Assembly: GCA_016713085.1 (NCBI GenBank)
Contig: JADJPV010000001.1
Span: 744,001-808,000 of the forward strand
Direction: 5' to 3'
DNA: 64,000 nt
DNA from: Chitinophagaceae bacterium
GTDB lineage: Bacteria; Bacteroidota; Bacteroidia; Chitinophagales; Chitinophagaceae
Shown here one piece after another: positions 17,503 through 26,492 of the stretch (positions within the stretch are counted from its first letter, which is position 1; the number at the start of each line of letters is the position of its first letter). The notes below the pieces were generated by a model. It was not told the DNA's origin. It did not search any database and saw only the letters and a list, made by a program, of their open reading frames with translations. Position numbers and translations under genes: made by a program.

Positions 17503-18099
17503 TTAGTATAAACTCTTTTCTGCAAATGATTGAATCTCTTCTTTCATTGCCTGCAGGTAATCAATATCATCAAAACCATTCGTGAGGTTATGTTTTTTAT
17601 AACCGTTAATATCGAATGATTCTTTTTCACCTGTTGCCAGGATAGTGATAGTTTGATCGGGAAGATTTATTTCGAGTTGAGCAGTTGGGTCTGCTTCAAT
17701 CGCTTTAAATATTTTAGTCAAAAAATCTTCAGTTACCTGTACAGGCAAAATTCCAACGTTAATGGAATTGCCTTTAAAGATATCAGCAAAGAAACTTGAT
17801 ACCACGCAACGGAATCCATAATCATAAATGGCCCATGCTGCATGTTCACGGCTGCTGCCGCTGCCGAAGTTTTTTCCGCCCACTAATATTTTACCTGAAT
17901 AGATCGGATTGTTTAATACGAAATCTTTTTTCGGTGTTTCGTCTGTATTGTATCTCCAGTCACGGAACAGGTTATCACCAAAACCTTTGCGTTCAGTTGC
18001 TTTTAAAAAACGTGCAGGTATGATCTGATCGGTATCTACATTTTCAATCGGCATGGGAACCGCTGAACTGGTGAGTACTGTAAATTTATCGTAAGCCAT
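17503..18099 (-). CDS. leuD: 3-isopropylmalate dehydratase, small subunit
   Basis: Small swivelling subunit of isopropylmalate isomerase, 198 residues, the usual length. Key region VGGKNFGSGSSREHAAWAI is intact, as is NVDTDQIIPARFL near residue 20. It works as a heterodimer with LeuC, encoded just upstream on the same strand; the spacer between them is a 128-base stretch of TTGCC-rich sequence. Confidence 0.95.
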   Translation of the reverse strand: MAYDKFTVLTSSAVPMPIENVDTDQIIPARFLKATERKGFGDNLFRDWRYNTDETPKKDFVLNNPIYSGKILVGGKNFGSGSSREHAAWAIYDYGFRCVVSSFFADIFKGNSINVGILPVQVTEDFLTKIFKAIEADPTAQLEINLPDQTITILATGEKESFDINGYKKHNLTNGFDDIDYLQAMKEEIQSFAEKSLY

Positions 18100-18227
18100 T
18101 TTGAGTATTAAGTTTTAAGTTATACGTTTTAAGTTCTTTCTCTTTGCCTTGTTGCCTCTGTCTTTCCCTCTTTGCCTCCTTCTTCACTCCTTGCCTCTTT
18201 GCCTTTGCCTCCGCCTCGTTGCCTTTC
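18100..18227. repeat. TTGCC-rich low-complexity spacer between leuC and leuD
   Basis: From 18141 to 18228 the word TTGCC occurs seven times in under 90 bases, mixed with CTCC and TTTCC words. In the mRNA this is a purine-rich, AGGCAAAGAGGCAAGGAG-like leader before leuD. The same words occur in the two spacers around the four-helix-bundle gene. Confidence 0.8.
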
Positions 18228-19631
18228 CTACAACAACTCTCTCGGATCAGTTACAACCCCTGTTACCGCTGCTGCTGCTGCCACTAACGGACTTGCCAGC
18301 ATTGTTCTTGCACCGGGACCCTGACGACCTTCAAAGTTTCTGTTACTTGTACTCACTGCATATTTACCGGCAGGAATTTTATCATCATTCATGGCCAGGC
18401 ATGCAGAGCAACCGGGCTGACGTAACTGAAATCCTGCAGCAATTAAAATATCAAGAATGCCTTCATCTTTAATCTGCTGTTCCACTACATGCGAACCGGG
18501 AACGATCCATGCAGTAATATGATCGGCTTTTTTTCTTCCTTTTACAATCGATGCAAATGCACGGAAATCTTCAATACGTCCATTGGTGCAGCTGCCCACA
18601 AAAACATAATCCACTTTTTTACCAAGCATCGCATCCTCTTCATGAAAGCCCATGTAGTTGAGCGATTTTTCATAACTCGCATTTCCACTCACGGTATCTT
18701 TTGATACAGGAATATGCTGGCTGATACCCATTCCCATTCCGGGGTTGGTACCGAAAGTGATCATCGGTTCAATATCAGCTGCATCATAATTGTATTCAAT
18801 ATCAAATGTTGCATCCGCATCTGTCTTCAATGTTTTCCAGTAAGCAAGTGCTTTCTCCCATGCTTCACCCTTTGGGGCTTTATCTTTTCCTTTTATATAG
18901 TTGAAGGTTGTTTCATCGGGTGCAATCATACCACCACGTGCACCCATTTCAATACTCATATTGCAAACCGTCATTCTCCCTTCCATGCTCAGGTTCTCAA
19001 ACACATCACCGGCAAATTCAACAAAATAACCGGTAGCACCTGCAGCCGTTAATTTAGAAATGATATAGAGTACCACATCTTTTGCAGTAACAGCTTTACC
19101 CAGTTTGCCATTTACATTGATGCGCATTTTCTTTGGCTTGGGCTGCATAATACATTGTGAAGCCAGCACCATTTCCACTTCAGATGTACCAATACCAAAT
19201 GCAATGGCGCCGAAAGCTCCGTGTGTGGATGTATGTGAATCTCCGCAAACAATCGTCATACCCGGAAGGGTAATTCCGTTTTCCGGACCAACCACATGAA
19301 CGATTCCGTTCTTTGGATTGCCCAGTCCCCAATGCGAAATACCGTACTTGGCTGAGTTGGTTTCCAACGCTTTCAACTGGTTGGCTGAAAGTGGATCCTG
19401 CACAGGTAAGTGCTGGTTGATGGTGGGAGTATTATGATCGGCTGTTGCAAATGTTTTGTTGGCAAACAGTACACTGAGGTGCCTGCTTTCAAGTCCGCCA
19501 AAAGCAACCGGGCTTGTTACTTCGTGAATAAAATGACGGTCAATAAAAAACACATCAGGACCATCTTCAATTTTTCGAACCACATGGGAGTCCCACACTT
19601 TGTCAAACAACGTACTGGCAGAATTGCTCAT
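18228..19631 (-). CDS. leuC: 3-isopropylmalate dehydratase, large subunit
   Basis: Large, iron-sulfur subunit of isopropylmalate isomerase (second step of leucine synthesis), 467 residues, normal length. The cluster-binding cysteines are seen in VGSCTNGRIEDF and in QPGCSACLAMN. The active-site segment CGDSHTSTHGAFGA is intact. It is the first gene of the operon leuC-leuD-leuA-(four-helix bundle)-leuB. No obvious leader peptide or attenuator was found upstream. Confidence 0.95.
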   Translation of the reverse strand: MSNSASTLFDKVWDSHVVRKIEDGPDVFFIDRHFIHEVTSPVAFGGLESRHLSVLFANKTFATADHNTPTINQHLPVQDPLSANQLKALETNSAKYGISHWGLGNPKNGIVHVVGPENGITLPGMTIVCGDSHTSTHGAFGAIAFGIGTSEVEMVLASQCIMQPKPKKMRINVNGKLGKAVTAKDVVLYIISKLTAAGATGYFVEFAGDVFENLSMEGRMTVCNMSIEMGARGGMIAPDETTFNYIKGKDKAPKGEAWEKALAYWKTLKTDADATFDIEYNYDAADIEPMITFGTNPGMGMGISQHIPVSKDTVSGNASYEKSLNYMGFHEEDAMLGKKVDYVFVGSCTNGRIEDFRAFASIVKGRKKADHITAWIVPGSHVVEQQIKDEGILDILIAAGFQLRQPGCSACLAMNDDKIPAGKYAVSTSNRNFEGRQGPGARTMLASPLVAAAAAVTGVVTDPRELL

Positions 19632-19901
19632 TATTCATTTTTTTAGTAGAAATGCAAATTTCTTAAAATTCAGGCAAACGGCTTTGATTTAATTGGGGTT
19701 TCTTTCGGTGTTTTGCCCGATTATTGAAACTATTTTGGTTATTAACTAACTGTCATTTGTTTAATTGGGGTGATTTGATGCAACCCCGTAATAAAACAGG
19801 CATATCACTTTTGATGAAAATCATTTGGTTGGGAAATTTTGGGGTGAGAGGAGTTGTGTATATTTAAGTGTTACCAGCAAGCATATTGACACATCCTACC
19901 A
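19632..19901. other. Divergent control region between leuC and the 19.9 kb gene
   Basis: 270 bases without a gene, separating the minus-strand leucine operon from plus-strand genes. It holds a 12-base direct repeat, TTTAATTGGGGT, at 19688-19699 and 19760-19771 (72 bases apart), a candidate operator pair. For the plus strand, TTTG at 19838-19841 and TATATTTA at 19859-19866 are a loose match to a Bacteroidota promoter. No clean TAnnTTTG box was found on the leuC side. Confidence 0.4.
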
Positions 19902-20402
19902 ATGCAAAGACAAATTAAAAAAGAAAACTCATCTGGCATAGTTCGCTTACAAGGCGACAAGATTTTTTGGGGCTATGAGAATAAAAACATTCTTCAAATA
20001 GACATTAACGACATTATTGTAATTGGAGAATATACAAACTCTGACGGCCCCTATTTCGATGATTGGTTTTTAACTTTTGTAACTAGGGACGGAAAATGGC
20101 AAAGTATTCCATGGTATGCTGACAACATCGACGAGTTGACACAGTATTTGAGCAGCAAGTTTCATCAAGACCTTAACGTAACTTATTTGGCAGACTCGAC
20201 AGAATGGAAATCTATTGTTCGATACCCAACACATTTGAAAGAAAAGACACTTTTTACTTTGACACCTTCTGCCACCTACAAAAAACCAAAAACATTTCTT
20301 GACAAAATTTTATCGTCCGTTGGTTTTGGTAATTTTGACACAACACAAAATATTACTTTGACAGAGGAAGTAAAAAATGAATTGACGAATGCCAACCGAT
20401 AA
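19902..20402 (+). CDS. Hypothetical protein
   Basis: A 166-residue soluble protein I do not recognise. The N-terminal ~100 residues look like beta strands, ending in a helix (DNIDELTQYLSSKF). There is no signal peptide or membrane segment. The first part (GIVRLQGDKIFWGYENKNIL) could be a PH-like fold, but that is a guess from strand pattern. AT-rich codon use and the adjacent RAYT genes point to accessory DNA. Start chosen at the ATG that gives the longest frame. Confidence 0.65.
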   Translation: MQRQIKKENSSGIVRLQGDKIFWGYENKNILQIDINDIIVIGEYTNSDGPYFDDWFLTFVTRDGKWQSIPWYADNIDELTQYLSSKFHQDLNVTYLADSTEWKSIVRYPTHLKEKTLFTLTPSATYKKPKTFLDKILSSVGFGNFDTTQNITLTEEVKNELTNANR

Positions 20403-20486
20403 ACAAAAAGAGTGAAGTTAAGCTGCATGAATTCCTTTGCTACTCAACGCTGACGTACGGTGTTATTGCGTTCCCATACACAATAG

Positions 20487-21050
20487 TTGATAACCCCGGA
20501 TTGCAAATATTCATTCTCTTTCTTATTTTGGAGGATGCTGCAAACCTATAATAGTGAATTCCTAACAGCTGCAATTCCTGAACGGAAGCCATTACTTGCA
20601 AATGACGAACATAAACAGATCGTTATTGATTCCATGAAATGGCTCACTGAACAAAAAAGATGTATCATCAATGCATTTGTCATTATGCCCAATCATATTC
20701 ATTTGCTCTGGAAAATTGCGGATGGTTACAAAAGGGACGAGGTACTGCAAACCCTGTTCAGCTTTACCCGTTTTGCTTTTCTACTGTCGCTGAAACAAAA
20801 ACCAAACGACCTGAACCTGTACACATTAACAAAGGCTGATAAAACAATGGATTTTTGGGATAGAAACCCAAAGATCAAAGAATGCAGTTCCAGGGATTAT
20901 TATTTACAAAAACTGGAATATATTCATTTCAATCCCTGCCACCCGAAATGGGAGCTGGCAGCACTTCCCAAAAGATATCCCTGGTCTTCTGCTTCGTTTT
21001 ATGAATTGCAGGACAGGCGTTATTCGTGGTTAACACATTATAATGATTAA
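20487..21050 (+). CDS. REP-associated tyrosine transposase (RAYT), first copy
   Basis: Y1-type transposase of the REP-associated group. The HUH motif is HIH in AFVIMPNHIHLLW, and the conserved C-terminal block is KLEYIHFNPCHPKW followed by YPWSSASFYE. A TTG start gives 187 residues, but the N-terminal 16 residues do not fit the family. The ATG at 20535 starts a 171-residue protein close to the expected length. I see no catalytic Tyr in the usual helix context beyond DYYLQKLEYIHF, whose tyrosines are candidates. Sequence identity to the second copy appears low outside the motifs, so they are not a recent duplication. Confidence 0.8.
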   Translation: MITPDCKYSFSFLFWRMLQTYNSEFLTAAIPERKPLLANDEHKQIVIDSMKWLTEQKRCIINAFVIMPNHIHLLWKIADGYKRDEVLQTLFSFTRFAFLLSLKQKPNDLNLYTLTKADKTMDFWDRNPKIKECSSRDYYLQKLEYIHFNPCHPKWELAALPKRYPWSSASFYELQDRRYSWLTHYND

Positions 21051-21094
21051 AGTTTAGTTTTCCTTTCCCTTTAATTATCGGTTGATATACAGTT

Positions 21095-21126
21095 CCACGC
21101 CTCGGTTCGTGGCACACGAAACGAAA
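21095..21126. repeat. REP-like element, left of the second RAYT gene
   Basis: CCACGCCTCGGTTCGTGG followed by CACACGAAACGAAA. The same sequence in inverse orientation, with one mismatch over the first 26 bases, occurs at 21716-21741. The two copies bracket the RAYT gene at 21163-21705. Confidence 0.8.
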
Positions 21127-21162
21127 TGCAACATAAAATGTTTTAATTAGCTTTAACAGCCT

Positions 21163-21705
21163 GTGCATCGCAAATCATACAATACAACAGATAAAATATA
21201 CTTCTTAACGGCTACTATAAATAAGTGGCAGCCTTTACTGCTGGGTGATGAAAATAAAAGCCTTATTACAGACTATTTAAAAAAATTGAGTTCGGAAGGA
21301 TATATTACTGTTTATGCTTTTGTAATCATGCCCAATCATATACATATTATTTGGCAGCAGAATAAATTAAATGGCAAAGAAACAGCACAGGGTAGTTTCT
21401 TAAAATATACTGCTCACGAATTTTTAAAAGGTCTTAAGAAGCAAGGACTGTCTCATCTCTATGAGGTAAATGCAGTAAATAAAAAACATGAAATCTGGCA
21501 AAGAGATTCATTAAGTGTTGAGATTTACAGCAAGCCTGTGGCATCTCAAAAACTTGATTATATTCACTTTAATCCAGTAAGTAAAAAGTGGAGTTTAGCA
21601 AAAGATGATTTAGGTTATCACTGGAGCAGTGCAAGATTTTATGAAACAGGAATTGATGAATTTGGTTTCTTACATAATTTATACCAAGTGTTTGATGGCG
21701 ATTAA
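21163..21705 (+). CDS. REP-associated tyrosine transposase (RAYT), second copy
   Basis: A 180-residue Y1 transposase with HUH motif HIH in AFVIMPNHIHIIWQQ and the C-terminal block QKLDYIHFNPVSKKWSLA, followed by YHWSSARFYE. The start is a GTG at 21163; an in-frame stop lies three codons upstream, so no longer protein is possible. REP-like palindromes lie on both sides in inverse orientation, the arrangement expected if this protein acts on those repeats. RAYT proteins are thought to spread REP elements and not their own gene. Confidence 0.85.
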   Translation: MHRKSYNTTDKIYFLTATINKWQPLLLGDENKSLITDYLKKLSSEGYITVYAFVIMPNHIHIIWQQNKLNGKETAQGSFLKYTAHEFLKGLKKQGLSHLYEVNAVNKKHEIWQRDSLSVEIYSKPVASQKLDYIHFNPVSKKWSLAKDDLGYHWSSARFYETGIDEFGFLHNLYQVFDGD

Positions 21706-21713
21706 TAATTTTG

Positions 21714-21766
21714 TTTCGTGTGCCACGAACCAAGGCGTGGGAGGTCCCACGCCTCGGTTCGTGGCA
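21714..21766. repeat. REP-like double element (BIME-like palindrome)
   Basis: Two inverse copies of the REP-like unit abut: arms 21721-21742 and 21745-21766 pair over 22 bases with one mismatch around a 2-base centre. The left unit with its extension to 21714 is the inverse of 21095-21122. This would form a long stable hairpin, and it ends 9 bases after the RAYT stop. Confidence 0.85.
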
Positions 21767-21821
21767 TCATTTAAGCAGCAGAACCTGTATATTTAATTTC
21801 CAATAATTAAAACCTCTCAAC

Positions 21822-22937
21822 TTGAATAACCGAAATAAATTCCTCATGCTATCTCATAAACTCTCCCCTTTTCTTGCCGTATTGATTATATGCACGCTTT
21901 CACTCACTGTTACTGCACAAACCAAATCAGTTTCTTTCAGTGATCCTCATATCCGTTATGAAGGCAGGGTTGCTTACAAAACGGATGCAGCGGAACTTTC
22001 CTGGTCGGGCACATCAGTTACTGTTTATTTTAAAGGCAGAACTCTTTCAGCCATTTTAAAAGATGCAGATACGGCCAATTATTACAATGTGATCATTGAC
22101 GATAACAGGATTTTCAAAATTCATACAGATACAGTAAAGAAAACCTACCTGCTTGCATCCGGTCTAAGTAATAAAACACATAAGGTTCAACTTTTTAAAC
22201 GCACCGAATGGGCCATGGGTAAAACATGGTTTTACGAATTTGAAACATCAGCAAAAACAAAACTGCTTCCGCCACCTGCACTGCCTAACAGAAAGATTGA
22301 ATTTTACGGCAACTCTATTACCTGTGGGTATGGAATGGAAGATTCAAGCGGCAACGATTCCTGGCATGGATATTTTGAGAACGATTATATGACCTATGCC
22401 GCACTTACTGCCCGTCATTTTAATGCACAATACCATTGCATTGGCAAAAGTGGAATCGGTATTATGCTGAGTTGGTTCCCACTGATCATGCCTGAAATGT
22501 ACGATAGGCTTGATGCAACCGACTCCACTTCAAAATGGGATTTTAAACAGTATACGCCCGACATTGTTGTGATCAACCTGTTTCAAAATGATTCATGGAT
22601 CATTAAATTACCCAACCATGAAGAGTTTAAACACCGGTTTGGTACAACTGCCCCGGATGAATCATTTATTATTGAATCTTATAAAAACTTTGTGCAAACA
22701 ATCAGGAGCAAATATCCCAACGCTTCTATCATTTGTGCACTCGGCAATATGGATGCAACAAGAAAAGGGTCAGCATGGCCCGGTTATATTGAGAAAGCAG
22801 TTGCGGCCATCAACGATCCAAAAATTTATACTCATTTTTTTGAATACAAAAACACAGGCGGTCATCCAAAAACCAACGAACAGCAGGCAATGGCAAACAG
22901 CCTGATTGAATTTATTGATCAGAAAATAAAATGGTAA
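21822..22937 (+). CDS. SGNH/GDSL esterase, CE2-like
   Basis: Exported carbohydrate esterase-type SGNH hydrolase. The TTG at 21822 gives 371 residues; the ATG at 21846 is also plausible and leads straight into a signal peptide (MLSHKLSPFLAVLIICTLSL). An N-terminal beta domain (about residues 35-145) precedes the hydrolase domain, as in family CE2 acetyl-xylan esterases. The nucleophile motif GNSITCGYG puts Ser at residue 165. The C-terminal histidine is H348 in TGGHPKT; the residue three before it is Thr, not the Asp of a classical triad, so catalysis may use a dyad. Substrate probably an acetylated polysaccharide (inference). Confidence 0.8.
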   Translation: MNNRNKFLMLSHKLSPFLAVLIICTLSLTVTAQTKSVSFSDPHIRYEGRVAYKTDAAELSWSGTSVTVYFKGRTLSAILKDADTANYYNVIIDDNRIFKIHTDTVKKTYLLASGLSNKTHKVQLFKRTEWAMGKTWFYEFETSAKTKLLPPPALPNRKIEFYGNSITCGYGMEDSSGNDSWHGYFENDYMTYAALTARHFNAQYHCIGKSGIGIMLSWFPLIMPEMYDRLDATDSTSKWDFKQYTPDIVVINLFQNDSWIIKLPNHEEFKHRFGTTAPDESFIIESYKNFVQTIRSKYPNASIICALGNMDATRKGSAWPGYIEKAVAAINDPKIYTHFFEYKNTGGHPKTNEQQAMANSLIEFIDQKIKW

Positions 22938-23016
22938 CTAAGTCAGAGTTTGCGCAGCTTTGGTTTTTATTGCCATTTCTCATTCTGAGAAATCCTTAAT
23001 ATTGTGTACAGAATCA

Positions 23017-23565
23017 ATGAAAATCTTCTTTCGCATATTGCTTGGATTCTTAATTTTCTTCACTGGCATTAAAGCTGTCAGTTCAGAATTTGAAGCATAT
23101 ACTTTAGGGCTTTTCAGCGAGTTTCAATATTTCCCATTTGCCTTTTTAATCCTGTTTACCATTGTTTCCCTGATACTGGATATAAGTTCTTTCAGGGTTG
23201 ATAAGAAATTGTTGCAGCTTTCGGTTTCATTTGCCGGAATACTATTCTGTTCATTTGTAGTATTTAAAATCATACAACGAAACTCAATTGATAATTCAAA
23301 AACTATTTTAATAGTTTCAAATAAACCAGGTGCTTCAAATGTTTTAACTTTTGAATTTAAAGAGAATGGTCATTTTCGGCTAACAGAATATTTTTCTTTT
23401 GGAGGACATGTATATTATGGAAAGTATTCGAAGTCAGGAGATTCCATAAAAATCATTAAATCAAACTATCATGGGTTTCTAAGAAACTTCCCAAAAAAAG
23501 GGTTTATGAAAGCAGACACTTTTTACTGGAATAATTCTGACACAATGCTGCTTGAAAAAGAATAG
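23017..23565 (+). CDS. Hypothetical membrane protein
   Basis: About 182 residues from the ATG at 23017 (MKIFFRILLGFLIFFTGIKA); an upstream TTG at 22960 would add 19 unlikely residues. Three hydrophobic helices occupy roughly the first 95 residues. A soluble C-terminal part follows (ILIVSNKPGASNVLTFEF ... GGHVYYGKYSKSGDSIKI) that reads like a small beta domain of the copper-resistance or lipocalin kind seen in Bacteroidota membrane proteins. No family recognised. It follows the esterase by 79 bases. Confidence 0.65.
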   Translation: MKIFFRILLGFLIFFTGIKAVSSEFEAYTLGLFSEFQYFPFAFLILFTIVSLILDISSFRVDKKLLQLSVSFAGILFCSFVVFKIIQRNSIDNSKTILIVSNKPGASNVLTFEFKENGHFRLTEYFSFGGHVYYGKYSKSGDSIKIIKSNYHGFLRNFPKKGFMKADTFYWNNSDTMLLEKE

Positions 23566-23669
23566 CTGGTTTTTAAGTTTCATGTATTGTGTCGTATTGT
23601 CTTAACCCTATCCTTTTAATCTAAACGTCGTGTTTTATAAAGCAAAAAAAGTAACCTAAAATAACTATC

Positions 23670-24092
23670 ATGGCACAGGCGGGATACTCAGGAACACCTC
23701 TTGCAAAAAAGCTTGGTATCAAAGAAGATTCGAAGGTTCGGTTAGTAAACCAACCGGACCATTATTTCAACTTGTTTACAGATCTGCCTGAACAGGTGCA
23801 ATTTCTAACTGATAAAAAGAGCAGCAAAGATCTTGTTCATTATTTCACAAAAGAAAAAAAGGATCTGCTGAAAGATATCACTGCTTTACGGAATGAAATT
23901 TTCTCCGATGGAATGATCTGGATTTCCTGGCCAAAGAAAGCATCCAAAATAGCAACTGATATTACGGAAGATACCATCCGGGAAATTGCTTTAAACAATG
24001 GGTTGGTTGATGTAAAAGTTTGTGCCGTGGATGAAATATGGTCGGGGTTGAAACTGGTTGTTCCTGTAAAAGACAGGAAGACAAACCGCTGA
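23670..24092 (+). CDS. DUF3052 family protein
   Basis: A 140-residue soluble protein with the DUF3052 signature at its start, AGYSGTPLAKKLGIKEDSKV, and WISWPKKASK in the second half. It has no known biochemical function. It is complete, has a normal length, and stands alone between a membrane protein and the convergent vWA gene. Confidence 0.85.
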   Translation: MAQAGYSGTPLAKKLGIKEDSKVRLVNQPDHYFNLFTDLPEQVQFLTDKKSSKDLVHYFTKEKKDLLKDITALRNEIFSDGMIWISWPKKASKIATDITEDTIREIALNNGLVDVKVCAVDEIWSGLKLVVPVKDRKTNR

Positions 24093-24137
24093 TTTGATAA
24101 CAGCTAAAATTGAGAATTATCCTGCACTACCATCTGA

Positions 24138-25906
24138 TCACTCCCCACTCTTCTTCCTCTTAAACAAACCTTTCCTGTTCTTTGCAGGTTTGTAAATTTC
24201 TTTTGCTTTTTGCACCAGCATCTGCATTTCATTCTGCCAGTAATCATTTTTATTTACACAGGTCTGCAGCATTTTAATCAGTTCATCCCAGCCGCCTTCC
24301 TTAAGATGTGCTGAATGTTTCAGCAGCATCCCAAACATGGCAACGCCTGCAGCAAACCTGTAATTACTGTCGGCCTGGTTAATGTCTGTATAATTATTCA
24401 GCAGCGGATACAATTCAAGGTTGTTCTGTTTTGTATCCACACACTGGTAGCTGAGTTCTGCTGTGGCAATCGTTTCTTCCAGTGGAATTTCCTCATCTGT
24501 TAAATCCACTTCAAACACAGCTGTTACTGTATGTCCTGTTCCTATTTCGCCACCTTCCAGTAAGCTGCTGCTGTCGGCCAGTACATCTTTGCGGTTGTCA
24601 TAACCAATCAACCGGTATTGTGTTACATACTTTCGCTGAAAGCTCACATTGAGAAATGCATCATTGGCAACAGCATACAGTGTCTGCATCAGTTCTTTCA
24701 CCAGTACTTTTTCTGCTTCCATTACATTATCGATATAAGCAAAATTGCCATTGCCTTTTTTTGCCAGCACTTCTAATTTTGAATCTTTGTAATTGCCCAT
24801 ACCTACACCGAGGCAGGTAAGATAAATGCCCGTCTTCTGTTTTTGTGTGATGAGAAACATCAACGCCTCCTCACTTACTTCACCCACATTAAAATCACCA
24901 TCGGTTGCAAGAATGATTCGGTTGTTGCCCCCTTTTATAAAAGTTCGTTCAGCCAATGTATATGCCTGTCGTATGGCAGATTCACCGGGTGTATCACCAC
25001 TGGCAGTAAGTGAATCAATCACCGCCATGATTTTTTCTTTTTCAATTCCTGATGTTGGACGAAGTGCCACGCCAACTGTACCGCCATACACCACCATGGA
25101 AATGGTATCAATGGGCCGCAGGTTCTTCACCATCATTCGGAAAGCCGTTTTTAATAAGGGTAAACGGTTGGGCTGTTCCATCGATCCGCTTACATCAACT
25201 AAAAAAACAAAATTGCTGGGTGGAAGAAAATCGTAGTTGATCTTTTTTGCCTGCAGTTGCAGAAACAATAAATTATGATGACTGTTCCATGGACAATCGG
25301 TTAACTGCGATTGCACATGAAAGGTTTTGCCCGGAGCTGGTGCGACATAACGCTGCGGAAAATAATTCAGCATCTCTTCAATCCTTACTGCATCGGCTGG
25401 CGCTTCTGAATGCATATTTAGAAAGCGTCGGATATTGCTGTAAGATGCTTTGTCAACATTCATGGCAAAGCCGGTAGTGGGATATTTTTCTGTATAATTG
25501 AAATCATTTTCTGATTGCTGCGAATAGGTTTCTCCGGCAGATAACCACAAAACAGTACGGTCTGTTTTTTTATCTTTGTGAGAGATAACAGTTTTCTCTT
25601 CTGCCCGCTTTTAATGGAAGTCATGCGAAGAATAATACTGTTGAACTCATTACTGTTAAGCAGGAAGGTTTTTTCTTCGTAGCCGCTTAAGAAAAAAGTA
25701 ACGGAATCGGTTTGCTTTGATGAGGGGATTCCAAAACCGCCGGTTGTTCCTGTGTAATAAAATGAATTAGTAGAGTGAATATGAATACGCACATGAGCAA
25801 TTCCATTTGCTTTGGGATCTTTTACTTCACCCCGAAAATAAAATTGTGCATCCGCATTTGCTGCGAACAGAAGTAAGCACCACAAAGTAATGCACCGTTG
25901 ATTCAT
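24138..25906 (-). CDS. Exported von Willebrand factor A protein with carboxypeptidase-regulatory-like N-terminus (one frameshift)
   Basis: Two frames form one protein. The upstream frame (25906 down to about 25612) has a signal peptide (MNQRCITLWCLLLFAANADA) and a carboxypeptidase-regulatory-like beta domain (FYFRGEVKDPKANGIAHVRI). The downstream frame (25550-24138, 470 residues) has the YfbK-type N-terminal region, a vWA domain with MIDAS motif DVSGSM, and a C-terminal DUF3520-like part. They join if the TTTT run at 25609-25612 had one more T, giving about 589 residues. YfbK-like vWA proteins are often tied to envelope or chloride-channel-like functions, but the role is unknown. The fused beta domain is typical of Bacteroidota. 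Confidence 0.8.
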
Positions 25907-25941
25907 AATCAGTTTCCTGCATCAGTGGTTAGTAACAATGA

Positions 25942-26487
25942 TCAGGAAGGAGTATCCGTCAGCTGGTAAATCTCTTTCAGGTTACGGCCAAGACCATCAT
26001 AGTCTAATCCATAACCCAGTAAAAATATATTCGGTACGGAGAATCCAAGATAGTCAATTGTAACAGGATAAGTTGTTGCTTCCGGTTTGTGCAGTAATGC
26101 AGTAATCTTTAAGGATGCCGGTTGCTGGTTATACAGCTGCGGCAAAAATTCATTCATGGTTTTACCTGTGTCAATAATGTCTTCCAGGATAATGACATGC
26201 CTGCCCACAATATCTGTATCTAATCCAATAGCTGTAATAACCTGCCCGGTTGATTTGGTTCCTTTGTATGAAGCCAGTTTAATAAAACAGATCTCTGCTT
26301 CAATGGTAATGTACTTAAACAGATCGGCTGCAAAAATGAAAGAACCGTTGAGGATGGCAATAAAGAGAGGTTTCTTTCCTGCATAATCGGCATCAATTTC
26401 TTTGGCTAATTCTTTAACTCTTGCCAGCACAACTTCTTCAGTCATGTAAGGAACAAAATATTTATCGTGGACTTTTAGTGCAGACAT
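25942..26487 (-). CDS. hpt: Hypoxanthine phosphoribosyltransferase
   Basis: Purine salvage enzyme converting hypoxanthine or guanine plus PRPP to the nucleotide. 181 residues, normal length. The PRPP-binding loop IILEDIIDTGKT is at residues 99-110. The gene starts 6 bases after the stop of the glucosaminidase gene, so they share a transcript, though their functions are unrelated. Confidence 0.92.
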   Translation of the reverse strand: MSALKVHDKYFVPYMTEEVVLARVKELAKEIDADYAGKKPLFIAILNGSFIFAADLFKYITIEAEICFIKLASYKGTKSTGQVITAIGLDTDIVGRHVIILEDIIDTGKTMNEFLPQLYNQQPASLKITALLHKPEATTYPVTIDYLGFSVPNIFLLGYGLDYDGLGRNLKEIYQLTDTPS

Positions 26488-26492
26488 GAAAA

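Noticed and set aside
18141..18228. Small coding gene in the leuC-leuD spacer
   Set aside because: The open stretch is a by-product of TTGCC-type repeats, rich in Leu and Pro, with no sensible start.
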